NCBI GenBank assembly: GCA_963846495.1
Contig: CAWJWP010000012.1
Span: 129,575-193,574, forward strand
Direction of reading: 5' to 3'
Length of the DNA: 64,000 bases
Source: DASYQD01 sp963846495
GTDB lineage: Bacteria > Acidobacteriota > Thermoanaerobaculia > Multivoradales > JAIOJS01
Shown: positions 12,120-29,634 of the stretch, one piece after another
Position numbering within the stretch: position 1 is the first letter of the stretch
How the letters are laid out: the number at the start of each line of letters is the position of its first letter
Program-made: the position numbers and the translations under genes
Notes under the pieces: generated by a model
What the model saw: only the letters and a program-made list of their open reading frames with translations
Database searches by the model: none
Told to the model about the DNA's origin: nothing

Positions 12120-12269
12120 GCGGGGAGAGTATGCGGCCGGTCGCGGCGCGGCCGCAGCCGCAACGCGCACGTTGGCGGGATTCGACGGATTGTTGTCGTC
12201 CATCGACGTGCCCGCCGGCGCAGCATGGGCGGCGATGAGGAAGACACGCCGAACCGCGGGCTCGTCGTC

Positions 12270-14329
12270 ATGACCGCGCAGGTCCGCGGCGCCTGCCCAC
12301 TCGACTGTCCCGACACCTGCAGCTGGATCGTGACCGTGGAGAACGGCACGCCGACCGCGCTGCGCGGCGACCCCGACCATCCCTACACCCGCGGCTGGCT
12401 GTGCAACAAGGTCGCGGACTACCTCGCCTACACGCGCTCGCCCGATCGCATCCTGTACCCACTGCGGCGCAGCGGGCCGAAGGGGAGCGGCGCGTTCGTT
12501 CGCATCTCCTGGGACGAGGCGCTCGACACCATCGCGACGCGTCTGCGCGAGGTGATCGCGGAGCACGGCGCGGAAGCGATCTGGCCGTGCGTGGGCAGCG
12601 GCAACATGGGGCTGATCCAGGGCATCTATGGTGCCGGACGGCGGCTGTGGCACGTGCTCGGCACCTCGCGCCACGCGTACACGCTGTGCACGATCGCCGG
12701 CGGGTTCGGCACCGGCTACACGCTGGGCGACAACCGCGTCGGCATGGACCCGGAGACGTTCCGGCTCTCGAAGCTGATCCTGCTCTGGGGCGCCAACGTG
12801 CTGTCGACGCATCCGCATTTTTGGCGCCCGGTGCAGGAGGCGCGGAAGAACGGCGCGCGGGTCGTCGTCATCGATCCGATCCGCACGCGGACCGCGGCGG
12901 CGGCGGATGAGCACCTCGCTCCGGTACCGGGAACGGACGCCGCGCTCGCGCTCGGCCTGCTGCACGTGGTGCTCAGCGAAGGCAAGGAGGACCGCGAGCT
13001 CATCGACGAGCACACCGTCGGCTGGGAGCCGTTTCGCGAGCGGATCCTCGCCTTCCCGCCGTCGCGTGCCGCCGCGATCACCGGGCTGCCCGAGGAGTCG
13101 ATCGTCGAGCTAGGCCAGCGGCTCGCGGCACGCGGCCGACTGGCATTCGCATCGGCATCGGCCTGCAGCGCCACGGCGGCGGCGGCATGGCGGTGCGGAC
13201 GATCACCTGCATTCCCGGCGTCACCGGCGACTGGCGATACCCCGGCGGCGGCGTCTTCTACGACACGCGCGGCTTCTTCGGCCTGAACTGGGCGGCGCTC
13301 TGGCCCGACGACCTCAAACCGCGGCCGACGCGCGTGCTCGACGTAAAGCGGCTCGGCGAAAGTCTGCTCGACCTCGACGATCCGCCGGTCGAGGCGCTGT
13401 TCGTCTACGGCGCCAACCCCGCGGCGAGCGTGCCGAACCAGGCGAAGGTCTTGCGCGGGCTGGCGCGCGAGGACCTGTTCACCGTCGTCGTCGACCACTT
13501 CCTCACCGACACCGCGCGCTATGCGGACGTCGTCCTGCCGGCGACGATGGCGACCGAGCACCACGATCTGCTGATGTCTTACGGCCACCTCTACCTGGCC
13601 TGGAACGAGCCGGCCGCGCCGCCGGCGGGGGAGTGCTTGCCGGCGACCGAGATCTTCCGGCGGCTGGCTCGCCGCATGGGGCTCGACGCGCCGGAGCTGT
13701 ACGACGGCGACGAAGCGATCGCGCGACAGCTGCTCGCGAGTCCGCATCCGTCGTTGGCCGGCATCACGTTCGAACGGTTGAAGGAACGCGGCTGGATGCG
13801 GCTGAGCTACCCCGATCCCTTCACACCGTTCGCGAAGGGCTTCCCGAGCGCGTCCGGCAAGTTGGAGCTCTTCTCGGCGCGGATGGAGCAGGCGGGCCTG
13901 GATCCCGTCGCCGGCTACACGCCTGCGCACGAGTCGTCGCAGCAAGACACCGACCTCGCACGCGAATATCCACTCGCGCTGCTGACGCCGGCGAATCACT
14001 ACTTCCTCAACTCGACCTTCGCCAACGTCGGCAAGCAGCAGCGGCGAGCGGGCGCCGCGACGCTGCTGATCCACCCCGACGACGCCGCGCCGAGGCAGAT
14101 CGCGGCCGGCGACGAGGTGCGCGTCGCCAACGCGCGCGGCGCCTTCGTCGCCGTCGCCGAGGTCAGCGATCGCATCCGTCCCGGCGTCGTCGCCAGCACC
14201 AAGGGCCGCTGGCCGGGCCTGTCGAAGGGCGGCGCGACGGTGAACGCCACGGTCGACGATCGCAACTCGGACATGGGCAGTGGCGCGCTGTACCACGACA
14301 ACCGCGTGCGGGTGGAGAAGGTGGGTTGA
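12270..14329 (+). CDS. molybdopterin-dependent oxidoreductase, DMSO reductase family (frame break near 13130)
   Basis: About 686 residues. N-terminal 4Fe-4S ligands CPLDCPDTC plus the Cys of GWLCNKVA, then the molybdopterin domains (GGFGTGYTLGDNR, LILLWGANVLSTHP, VVIDPIRTRTA) and a C-terminal molydopterin dinucleotide-binding domain (LLTPANHYFLNSTFAN, VRVANARGAF). The frame changes near 13130: one base appears to be missing, and restoring it gives RPTGIRIGIGLQRHGGGGMA, a conserved stretch. No Tat signal and no adjacent electron-transfer subunits are seen, so this is a cytoplasmic single-subunit member with unknown substrate. A start at 12225 is also possible. Divergent from the GlxA-type regulator. 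Confidence 0.85.
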
Positions 14330-14479
14330 GGGCTGTGATGCGCGCGACGCGATGCGGCGACGAGCCGTTCGGCATGACGCGCTTGGCGGCGGTAGTCCGC
14401 GCGAGGCGATCGGCCGGCGGGCCGCTCGGCGCGGAACGCTTGGCCGCCGGGACGGTCGGCGGGTCTCGATAGCTTCGTC

Positions 14480-16950
14480 ATGCGCCACCTGCGTCTCGCC
14501 GCTCGCTCGCTCTTGGCCGCTCCGGTCTTCTCGGCGGCGGTCGTTGCCAGCCTCGGTATCAGCATCGCCGCGGTTGCGACGGTGTTCTCGGTCGCCGACG
14601 CGGTGCTCTTCCGTCCGCTGCCGTATCGCGATCCCAGCCGGCTAGTGTGGATCGCTTCCGTTCGCCCGCAGCGCGCCGACGCGCCGTTCTCGCTGCCCGA
14701 GCTCATGGATTATGCGGAGCGCGCGCGGACCGTCGACATAGCGGCCTTCACGTCGTGGAGCGCTGCGCTGGCGACGGAGGGCGTTGCGCGGCGCCTCGAC
14801 GGCATGCGGATCTCCTCCAACGCTTTCGAGGTGCTTGGCGTCTCGCCGTCGGCGGGCAGGCTATTGCGCGCCGAGCGACGACCGGCCCGACGCGCCGCGC
14901 GTCGTGCTCCTCAGCCACGCGTTCTGGACGAGCGAGCTCGGCGGCGACCGCAGCATCGTCGGCCGCGCGTTGCGCTTGAACGATCAGCCGTACACGGTCG
15001 TCGGCGTGCTGCCGCGTCGCTTCCCGCTGCCGGTGCTGCGCGACGTCGACGTCGATCGTGCCGCTGTCGCCCGACCTCGATCCGCGACGGCACGTCCGCA
15101 CGTCGACGAACTTCCTCCGCCTCTTCGGACGCGTGCGCGGGTCGGGGAGTGGGGCCGCCCAGCAGGAGCTGTCGGCGATCGCCGCCGAGCTGCGCGCGCA
15201 GTTCCCGTCCGAGTACGCCGACAAGCTGGGCGTGGCGGTTACCCCGCTCCAGGAATTCATGGTGGGCAACACTCGCCGCGCCTTCGTGGTGATGCTCGGC
15301 GCCGCCGGCCTCCTGCTCGGCGTCGCGCTCGCCAACGTCCTCAACCTGCTCCTCATCCGCGGCGTGGCGAAGCGAGGAGAGATGGCAGTGCGGCGCGCCC
15401 TCGGCGCGTCGGGCCGACACCTAGCCCTTGGCCCGGCGAGCGAAGCCGCGCTGTTGGCCCTGGCGGGAGCGACGGGGGGAACGCTGCTGTCGAGATGGTT
15501 GGTAGCGCTGGTCGCCGGAAGCTCCCTCGGAGTGCCGCGGCTCGACGAGGTGGTGCTCGCGGGCCGGACGCTGCTCTTCGTCGTCGCCATCGCGATCTTC
15601 GCCACGCTGCTCTTCGCCGCCGATCCAGCTCGTGGCGACGACGCGCTCCGCGCCGCTGCAAGCGCTGGCGTCGATGGGGCGAGGCCTCGGCCGCTCACGC
15701 GGAGAAGCACGCCTGCGCGCGGGACTACTGGTTGCGCAGCTCGGCCTCGCCGTGCTGCTGACCATCGTGACCGCGACGATGGCGAGGAGCCTCAGCCGGC
15801 TACAGAGCGTCGAGCTCGGCTACAGCCGCGAATCCATTCTCGTGACCCGCTTGTCGCTGCCGGCGCAGAACTACCCGACCGTCGCCGACCTCGCGCGCTT
15901 CGCCGAGGAGCTCGAGCAGGCGCTGCGCGGCGATTCGCGCGTCGTCGCCGCCGGCGCCATCTCGGTGGCGCCGCTCAGCGGCATCCTGCGCATGGTCCCG
16001 TTCACCGTCGCCGGCCGGCCGCCAGCGAACGACCGCGATCGGCCCGACGCCAATCTGCGCGCCGTCACTCCCGGCTACCTGACCGCGGTCGGGGCGACGC
16101 TTCGGCGCGGACGCGACCTCGCGCCCTCCGACCACGGCGACGCCGCGAAGGTCGCCCTGGTCAGCCGCGCGCTCGCCGAGGGGTTCTTCGGCACCGTCGA
16201 TCCGATCGGCCGGCAGCTCCTGCTCGACGACAACGAGGCCGGCCCACGCCCGGTCACGATCGTTGGCATCGTCGAGAACATGCGGCACGTGAATCTCGAC
16301 GGCCCGTCCGAGGTCGACGTCTACGTGCCGCTGGCGCAGAGCCACCCCGACGGCGCCGGCTTCCTGGCTGCCTCCCAGTTCTGGATGGTGCGCGTCGCCC
16401 CCGGCGCGCGCGACTACGCGCAGACCTTCGCGCGCACGCTCGCGTCGATCGATCGCGACGTCGCGCTCGCGCGACCGCGATGGATGAGCGCGTACGTCGA
16501 GCGCAACCTGGCACCGCGGAAGTTCAGCGTGCTGGCGCTGGTCGGGTTCGCTGTCGTCGCCGTGCTACTCGCGGCGGTCGGCGTTTACGGCCTGGTCGCC
16601 TACTCGGTCGCCCAACGCAAGCGAGAGATCGGCCTGCGCCTGGCGCTCGGGGCGATCGGCGAAGGGCATCGCCGGCTCCTTCGTCGGACGCACCTTGGGT
16701 CTTGCCGTCGTGCGGAGTGGCGATCGGTATCGCCGGCGCCTTCCTCAGCAAGCCGCTCGTGGCCGCGCTGCTGTTCGGCGTCACGCCGACCGAACCGACG
16801 ATCGTCGTGCTCGTCGCGTCGTCGCTCGTCGTGACCAGCGCCGTCGCCGCGTCGATCGCAGCCCGGCGAGCGGCGGCCATCGATCCGGCGATCGCCCTCG
16901 GCGAGAGGTCTTCTACGCGCGCTCGCCGCCGTCGCGAGGAGAGCGCGTGA
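14480..16950 (+). CDS. ADOP-type ABC transporter permease (at least five frame breaks)
   Basis: FtsX/MacB-like permease of about 820 residues, lacking the N-terminal helical domain of the 4795-7530 paralogue. Segments can be followed from MRHLRLAARSLLAAP through the first periplasmic core, the membrane segment GAAGLLLGVALANVLNLLLI, the second core and the C-terminal ARRAAAIDPAIALGE. Frame changes fall near 14876 (GAG-GAC read as gagcgac), 15054 (GTC-ATC read as gtcgatc), 15622 (GCC-ATC read as gccgatc), 16664 and 16713 (GTG-GGA read as gtgcgga). Each is repaired by deleting one base. It is either a pseudogene or, given the same pattern elsewhere, an intact gene with sequence errors. Confidence 0.8.
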
Positions 16951-17982
16951 AGCGGAGGCTCGCCGGCCGTCGTCGCCGCCGTCGTGGTGCTCGCGCTCGC
17001 CGTCGGCTGCGCGGAGCGTGGGTCGCCGACGTCGCCGTCGATCCTCCGCATCGCCGAGCTCGGGCACGTCGTCGTCGGCGGCGCGACGATCTCGGTTCGC
17101 AACGCGGCGCCGCGGCAGCGAGTGCGCGCGCCCGGCCTGCCGCACGCCATGGTCGAGGCCAACGGCGACTTCACGCCCGGCGCGACCTACGTCCGCTTCG
17201 TCAAGCTCGCGGCGCCGCGCCACCAGCTCCCCATCCTCTTCCTGCCGGGCGGCGGCTTGAGCGGCGCCGTGTACGAGACGACGCCGGACGGGCGGCCGGG
17301 TTGGGAGCCCTGGTTCCTGCGCGCCGGCTACTCCGTCTTCACCGCCGATCTGCAACAGACCGGCCGCTCGCCGTGGGCGCGATACCCGGAAATCAACCCC
17401 GACGAGCCGGCGTTCCGCGACCGCGCCTTCCTGTGGGAGATCTTCCGCATCGGACCGCCAGGCTCCTACGCCGACGGCATGCATCCGTTCGCCGGCACGC
17501 AGTTCCCGGTCGCCGCGTTCGACGCTTTCGCGAAGCTCGCCGCGCCGCGATTCGCCTCGCCGCCGGAGGTGGAGGCCGCCACCTACGACGCCATCGTCGA
17601 GCGAGTGTGCCCCTGCATCCTGCTCTCCCACAGCGCCTCGAGCGGACCGGCGCTGGCGGCGGCGCAACGTCGCCCCGACCTGGTGAAGGCCGTGATCGCC
17701 GTCGAGCCAGCGCGAGTGCCGCGCGAGCGCCCGCACAGCGCTCCGCCCGCGCTCGTCGTGTGGGGCGACTTCCTCGCCCCCGATCAGACGCAGGCCAGCT
17801 GGGCCGAGCAGGTCACGGCGTCACGGCAGTTCGTCGACGGTGCGCTGCGGCCCGGCGACGCCACGTTCATGGACCTGCCGGCGCTCGGCATCCGCGGCAA
17901 CTCGCACCTGCTGATGGCCGATCGGAACTCCGATCAGGTGGCCGCGCTCATCGACCGCTGGATCCGCGAGCGAGGGCTCTAG
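16947..17982 (+). CDS. alpha/beta-hydrolase lipoprotein (probable frame break near 16968)
   Basis: About 345 residues if started at the GTG at 16947, which overlaps the permease stop (GTGA). Removing one C near 16968 links VKRRLAG to a hydrophobic stretch ending LALAVGC, a plausible lipoprotein signal. The body is an alpha/beta-hydrolase: oxyanion region LFLPGGGLSGAVYE, nucleophile elbow LLSHSASSGPAL (Ser near the middle, in place of GxSxG), acid region near GDFLAPDQ and catalytic-His candidate GNSHLLMADRNSD followed by a helix. Probably an esterase or lipase anchored outside the inner membrane. In the uncorrected frame the ORF opens at a GTG at 16984, too short for a signal peptide. Confidence 0.7.
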
Positions 17983-18018
17983 GCTCAAGGCTCTAGCCTG
18001 CGCTGCGCCGCCGCTGGC

Positions 18019-21724
<3,706 letters not shown>

Positions 21725-22155
21725 GCGTGCGGTGTGCGGCGCGCGATGACCGCGCCGGACGTTCGAACTATTGCCGTTCGAGCCAGTCGACCGACCTCCA
21801 AGCCTGCGCACCGGACCGCCGCCTCGATCTGTGTCGATCCGGAGCCTGTGAGCCCTCGCTCGCAGGTCCGGCGGCCGGCTGTGGTCCCGGGGCTATCCCG
21901 GGTGCGCGTCCTCGATCATCCGCCCGCTGGCGCCGGAATCCGTCGGACTCCATCGCCAGGGACGCGGGCCACGGGATCGTGGCGGCCCTCCCGCGCGTGG
22001 ACCCTGCAGGGGCGTCGACGCGGCGGGTGACGCGGGGAATTGTACACCCGTCGTATCCTCCGCCGAAAAAGTAGGTGGAGAAGCGCGCCGCGAGAGGAGC
22101 GGTTCTCGCGGTCAGTTTGAAGTGGGCGGGCAGACGCGGACGGGATCATTCAGAC
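21725..22155. other. gene-free interval between helicase and purU
   Basis: 431 bases between the divergent SNF2 and purU genes. I see no convincing coding sequence; the short frames here are low-complexity. It must carry the promoters of both genes, but I cannot pick a clear -35/-10 pair. The last ~80 bases before purU contain purine-rich stretches (aaaaagtaggtggaga). Confidence 0.4.
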
Positions 22156-23027
22156 ATGGCCAACATCCACACGGCTCGGCACTACACGCTGACGCTGGCC
22201 TGCCCTGACCGCGTGGGGATCGTCGCCGCGGTGGCCGGGTTCCTCGCCGGCCACGGCGGCTGGATCGTCGAGTCGAGCAACCATGCCGATGCGGGCTCGG
22301 GATGGTTCTTCACCCGCCAGGTGGTGCTCGCCGAGTCGCTGCCCTTCGGCCGCGACGAGCTGGTGCGCCGCTTCGAAGACATCGCGCGGCGCTTCTCCAT
22401 GCAGTGGCAGGTGAGCCGACTCGGACGCGCCGAAGCGCGTCGTCATCCTGGTCTCGCTTCAGGACCATTGCCTCTACGACCTGCTCTACCGCTGGAAGGT
22501 GCGCGACTTCGCCTTCGACGTCGCCTGCGTCATCTCCAACCACGACACCCTACGCGGCTTCGTCGAGTGGCACGGCATCCCCTACTTCCACGTGCCGGTG
22601 GAGGAGGGGAGAGAGCGAGGAGGCGCACGCCGAGGTGCTGCGCCTCTACCGCGACAACGGCGGCGAGGTGATGGTGCTGGCGCGCTACATGCGCATCCTG
22701 CCGCCGTCGGTGTGCGCGGCGCTGCAGGGGCGGATCATCAACATCCACCACTCCTTCCTGCCCAGCTTCGTCGGCGCGCGCCCCTACCACCAAGCCTACG
22801 AGCGCGGCGTCAAGCTGATCGGCGCCACCTGCCACTACGTCAGCGAAGAGCTCGACGCCGGCCCCATCATCGAGCAAGACGTCATCCGCGTCGACCACGG
22901 CGACTCGGTCGAAGAGATGGTCAAGTACGGCCGCGACATCGAACGCACCGTGCTGGCGCGCGGCCTGCGCTACCACTGCGAAGATCGCGTGTTGCTGCAC
23001 GGCAACAAGACGATCGTGTTTCGGTAG
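22156..23027 (+). CDS. purU: formyltetrahydrofolate deformylase (two frame breaks)
   Basis: About 289 residues. An N-terminal ACT domain (YTLTLACPDRVGIVAAVAGF) precedes a formyltransferase-fold hydrolase domain with ISNHDTLRGFVEWHGIPYFHVPV, the HHSFLPSFVGARPYHQAYERG core and ATCHYVSEELDAGPIIEQDV. PurU hydrolyses 10-formyl-THF to formate and THF, balancing the one-carbon pool; the ACT domain senses Met/Gly in the E. coli enzyme. Two one-base shifts break the frame: near 22429 (CGC-CCG read as cgcgccg) and in the G-run near 22608. Repaired, the sequence matches family length and order. Confidence 0.93.
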
Positions 23028-23033
23028 GACGCG

Positions 23034-23645
23034 TCAGCGTCGGTCCTGGGCGTCGAGCAGCCCGTGCACCATCTGCCGGAGCGCGGGGGAAGCGAAACCC
23101 TTGGGCAGCGCCCCGGGAGCACCGGCGCTGATCCGGAAGGCACCCTCGATCGCGGAGAAGGTCGCGGCGGCGATCGACTTGGCGTGGCGCGTGGTCTTCC
23201 CCTCCGCATGCAGCGCCGTGCGCGTCAACCGCGCGAGGGTGCCGAGGAACGACTTCACCGCCTGTGCGTAGAGGGTCCGCACTTCGGCGTCGCGCACCGC
23301 CTCGGCGCCGATGAGGGCCCAGGCGCCCACTGCCTTGGCATCGGCGTCCGGTCCCAGCGCCACGAAGGCGTCGACGTAGGCGAGCAGCCGCTCCCTGGGC
23401 GCGTCGCCGGCCGCGGCGAGGCGCGCTTCCGCCCGGCGCTCCAGCCCCGCCACCAGGTGCTTGACCAGGGTCACCAGGATCTGCTGCTTGTGGTCGAAGT
23501 GGTAATGCAGGAGCCCCGGCGAGAGCCCGGCCGCGCGGGCGATCTCCGGCACCGTGGCGCGCTGGTAGCCGCGCTCCGCCATCACCGCGAGGAGCCCGCC
23601 AACGATCTCCGCCCGCCGCTGCTCGGTGTTGGAGGGACGGCCCAT
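23034..23645 (-). CDS. TetR family transcriptional regulator (BetI-like)
   Basis: 203 residues. The N-terminal TetR helix-turn-helix (GLLAVMAERGYQRATVPEIA, then AAGLSPGLLHYHFDHKQQIL) is well conserved and the C-terminal ligand domain resembles the BetI/TetR_C_6 type. Its start lies about 11 to 47 bases from that of the divergent dioxygenase-WD40 gene, so it probably represses itself and that neighbour from the shared spacer. No ligand can be inferred. Confidence 0.9.
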   Translation of the reverse strand: MGRPSNTEQRRAEIVGGLLAVMAERGYQRATVPEIARAAGLSPGLLHYHFDHKQQILVTLVKHLVAGLERRAEARLAAAGDAPRERLLAYVDAFVALGPDADAKAVGAWALIGAEAVRDAEVRTLYAQAVKSFLGTLARLTRTALHAEGKTTRHAKSIAAATFSAIEGAFRISAGAPGALPKGFASPALRQMVHGLLDAQDRR

Positions 23646-23656
23646 GGGCGTACATC

Positions 23657-25114
23657 TTGACGCCGAACCGCCGCCGGACGGATAATTTGGTCGTGCAACA
23701 AAGTTACGTCGTTCCCGAGCTGCCGGCGCTGGAGACCGCCTGTGAGCTCCACCGGGGAGTGCTATCGCTCGGCGAGTGCGTGGAAGTGATCTCCGGCGCG
23801 GAGCGCGCCGGCTTCGAGGCGATGGGCGGCCGCTACCCGGACGGCTACCGCAACAACGACCGGCTGGTCGTCGACGACCCCGGGCTGGCCGCTCGGCTGT
23901 GGGGGCGGATCGCTCCGCGGGTGCGGCGAGAGTGGATGGCCGCGGACGGCAGCCGTTGGCAGGTCTTGGGCCTCAACGAGCGCTTCCGTTTCTGCCGGTA
24001 CCAAGACGGCCAATCCTTCACCGTGCACCGCGACGGTGCGCATTGGCGCGGGCCGGAGGAGCGCTCGTGGCTGACCTGTCAGGTGTATCTCAACGACGGC
24101 GGGCAGTTCCGCGGCGGGGCGACACGCTTCTACGCCGCGGCGGATTCGCCAGAGCCGCGGTGGGAGATCGCGCCAGAGGTGGGAGCGGCGATCGTGTTCA
24201 GCCACGCGCTCTGGCACGACGGCGCGCCGGTCACGCTGGGGACCAAATACGTGATGCGCACCGACGTGATGCTCCGCCGCGTCGGCGCGGGCCTGGTCGA
24301 GGAGCCATCGGAGGTGATCGGCCGGCACGAGGGATACGTCTGGGCGATCGCGGCGCTGGCGGACGGGCGAGTGGCGAGCGGATCGCGGGACCGCACGATC
24401 CGCATCTGGCGCCAGGGAGTCGGCGGACGGTGGCGCGAGGAGCGGCGGCTCGAAAGGCATGGTGCCTCGGTGACGGCGCTGATCGAGGACCGCCGCGGCC
24501 AGCTCTGGAGCGGCTCACGCGATCGCGGAGTGCGGCTGTGGAACGAGTCCGGCGGGTCGCAGGAGGTCGGTCGCCACGAGGGGGCAGTGCTCGCGCTCTG
24601 CCGCGTCGGTGCCGAGGCGGTGGCGAGCGCCGGTGCCGACGGGATGATCCGGCTGTTCGCGCTCGACGGCTCGCCGATCGGCGAACGGGCCGTCGACACG
24701 CACTGGATCTGGTCGCTGGCGGAAGCGGGCCCCAGGGCTTGGCTATCGGCGGGCGACGACGGGGTGGTGCGGCGGTGGTCCCTGGATGCGCTCGAGCCCA
24801 GCGTGGAGGTCTCGTGGGCCGAGCCGGTGCGGGCGGTCGCGCTGTCGACGAGCGGGAAGCTGGCGGTGGGCCTCGGCTCGGGGAGGGTGCTGCTCTCGGG
24901 CCGCGAGCTGCAGCCGCACCGCGGCAGCGTCACCTGCCTCGTCTTCCTCGACGACGGCACCCTGGCGAGCGGTGGCGAGGACGGCGTAGCACGCGTTCAT
25001 GGTGAGCCGACGCGCGACATTCCGCACGGCGACTTCGTGCGCGCGATCGCCGAGCACCGGAAGGGAATTCTCACCGCCGGATACGAGGGGCTGATCCGCC
25101 GCTGGCGTCGCTAG
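23657..25114 (+). CDS. 2-oxoglutarate/Fe(II) dioxygenase fused to WD40-type beta-propeller
   Basis: Up to 485 residues from a TTG at 23657; a GTG at 23693 (VQQSYVVPELP) is an equally good start. The N-terminal ~200 residues resemble prolyl-4-hydroxylase-type dioxygenases: HxD iron site in FTVHRDGAHW, the distal His in IVFSHALWHDG and the 2OG-binding Arg in KYVMRTDVML. The C-terminal ~270 residues form six or seven WD40-like blades (for example DGRVASGSRDRTIRIW, GQLWSGSRDRGVRLW, WLSAGDDGVVRRWSLD). The propeller probably presents or recruits a protein substrate (inference). Divergent from a TetR gene. Confidence 0.85.
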   Translation: MTPNRRRTDNLVVQQSYVVPELPALETACELHRGVLSLGECVEVISGAERAGFEAMGGRYPDGYRNNDRLVVDDPGLAARLWGRIAPRVRREWMAADGSRWQVLGLNERFRFCRYQDGQSFTVHRDGAHWRGPEERSWLTCQVYLNDGGQFRGGATRFYAAADSPEPRWEIAPEVGAAIVFSHALWHDGAPVTLGTKYVMRTDVMLRRVGAGLVEEPSEVIGRHEGYVWAIAALADGRVASGSRDRTIRIWRQGVGGRWREERRLERHGASVTALIEDRRGQLWSGSRDRGVRLWNESGGSQEVGRHEGAVLALCRVGAEAVASAGADGMIRLFALDGSPIGERAVDTHWIWSLAEAGPRAWLSAGDDGVVRRWSLDALEPSVEVSWAEPVRAVALSTSGKLAVGLGSGRVLLSGRELQPHRGSVTCLVFLDDGTLASGGEDGVARVHGEPTRDIPHGDFVRAIAEHRKGILTAGYEGLIRRWRR

Positions 25115-25138
25115 CGGCCGTTCTGCCTCGAGTCGCTT

Positions 25139-26362
25139 CTATCTAGGCCGTGCGAAGCGTCGCACCCAGATCACCCTGCTGGCCTCGAAAGGCATTCGTG
25201 TCGCCGCGGTGCCCCACGCGATCACCCAGGCGTCGCCCGACCAGGTGGCTTCCGCTCCCCAGATAAGGGGGAGCTCGGCGCTGGCAGCGCTCCGCAAGGG
25301 GAACTTTTCGCCCATCGGCGCGAGGTCGCGCGAGAAGACGCGCGCGAACACGTCGGAGGTCTGGAAGTCCAGCTTCTCCTCCCACACCGCGAGGACGTTG
25401 CCGTCCGGATCGACGACCAGCGATCGCGGATAGGACGACCACGGGAAGCCCTCGACGGTGATGGCGAACGGGCCGCCGAGCCGATGGCCGTCGCGGTCGA
25501 AGGTGGAGAGCTCGACCTCGCCGAATTCGCCGTGGCGCGAGACGGCGGAGATCACGGCGAGCACGCCGTCGCCGCCGCCCGCGATCCGAAAGTCGCCTTG
25601 GAACCCGGGGTGAGGCGGGAGGATCTGGAAGGTCGTGCCCACTGGCCGGCAGTGGGCATCGAAGCGATGCGCGAAGGTGCCCTCGTCCTGCCAGCCGTCG
25701 AGCGGCCCGGTGTTCGTGCCCCAGGCGATGATGAAGGAGCCGTCGGCGAAATGGGCGAGGTGGCTCAACGCGTAATCGTCGGGCCCCGGCAAGCGCGCGC
25801 CGTGGACCCTGCCAGGCTTGCCGGGTGGCCTTGCGGAGCGACCGAGGCACTGTGCGTTGAGCACGAGACGCGGCCAAGAGGTCCAACTCGCCACGAGACC
25901 ACCAACGAGACGCGGGCTGACGGTCAGATCGGCGCGGCCGAGGTGCACCGTCGGACCGCGGGGCACTCCATTCGCATCGAGCTGGAGCGTCCGGTGCGGC
26001 AGCCCGACGCGAAGGACCAGCGTGTAGCCGCCGGGCGTGGGGACCAGGGACGTCGCACGGCCGAAGCCGTTTGCGAAGTCGTATGCGGCGAGCGGCGCGC
26101 CGAGATCGCCTGCGGAGTCGCCGCGGCGCACGACGCCCTGCGTCCGTCCGTCTTCTCCGCGGCGCTCGTAGAGCACCAGGTAGCTGCCGTCTCGGCGGCC
26201 GGCGACCTCGGCCAACCCGATGCAGCACGTGGACGCGGCTTCCACCAAGGTCTCGGGCCCGAGCGGCGCCGGCTGCGCGTCGGCCGCCGTAGCGAAAGCC
26301 GCCGCGATCAGCAGGTACCGAAACGCGCCGAGCGATGTCGCCCGTGAGCTCCTGCCACCCAT
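25139..26362 (-). CDS. secreted beta-propeller-like protein, unknown function
   Basis: 407 residues. A Sec signal peptide (FRYLLIAAAFATAADA, cleavage near residue 30) is followed by a mature domain of repeated short beta motifs ending in aromatic-rich strands (SFIIAWGTNTGPLDG, NVLAVWEEK, AWVIAWGTAATR), the pattern of a six- or seven-bladed propeller without recognisable BNR, NHL or Kelch consensus. Two adjacent cysteines (STCCIG) lie near the mature N-terminus. It is convergent with the dioxygenase-WD40 gene. I do not recognise a function. Confidence 0.6.
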   Translation of the reverse strand: MGGRSSRATSLGAFRYLLIAAAFATAADAQPAPLGPETLVEAASTCCIGLAEVAGRRDGSYLVLYERRGEDGRTQGVVRRGDSAGDLGAPLAAYDFANGFGRATSLVPTPGGYTLVLRVGLPHRTLQLDANGVPRGPTVHLGRADLTVSPRLVGGLVASWTSWPRLVLNAQCLGRSARPPGKPGRVHGARLPGPDDYALSHLAHFADGSFIIAWGTNTGPLDGWQDEGTFAHRFDAHCRPVGTTFQILPPHPGFQGDFRIAGGGDGVLAVISAVSRHGEFGEVELSTFDRDGHRLGGPFAITVEGFPWSSYPRSLVVDPDGNVLAVWEEKLDFQTSDVFARVFSRDLAPMGEKFPLRSAASAELPLIWGAEATWSGDAWVIAWGTAATRMPFEASRVIWVRRFARPR

Positions 26363-26657
26363 GTGAGGGCCCCTCCACTGGTCTCGGACGAAAGCATTCG
26401 TCCGTCAAAGCCGCGAGGACGTGTTGCTCCTAGCCCTTGACGCGCATTCGCACCGTGGTGTCGATCGCGCGTCGCACGCCTAGCCATAATTCTTCCGCGG
26501 CACACATCGGTCCTATGTTGCAGAGGCCAGTGGAGCACTGCAACGCCGACCCGCCTTCCTCTGTCGCCGGCTTGCTTCGCTTCGCCTGGGGTGCTGGTGC
26601 GGCCTTTGCTCCTGCACGGCGCGAACCCGCCAGCTCCGGTTGCGAAAGGAAGTGCCC
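26363..26657. other. gene-free interval upstream of the TonB receptor
   Basis: 295 bases between the divergent propeller-like gene and the TonB receptor. No coding sequence is supported. It holds a ttgacg hexamer at about 26437 and a cataat hexamer at about 26484, but their spacing does not make a convincing sigma-70 promoter. Confidence 0.3.
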
Positions 26658-29615
<2,958 letters not shown>

Positions 29616-29634
29616 TCCGCACTAGGCCGGGCGA

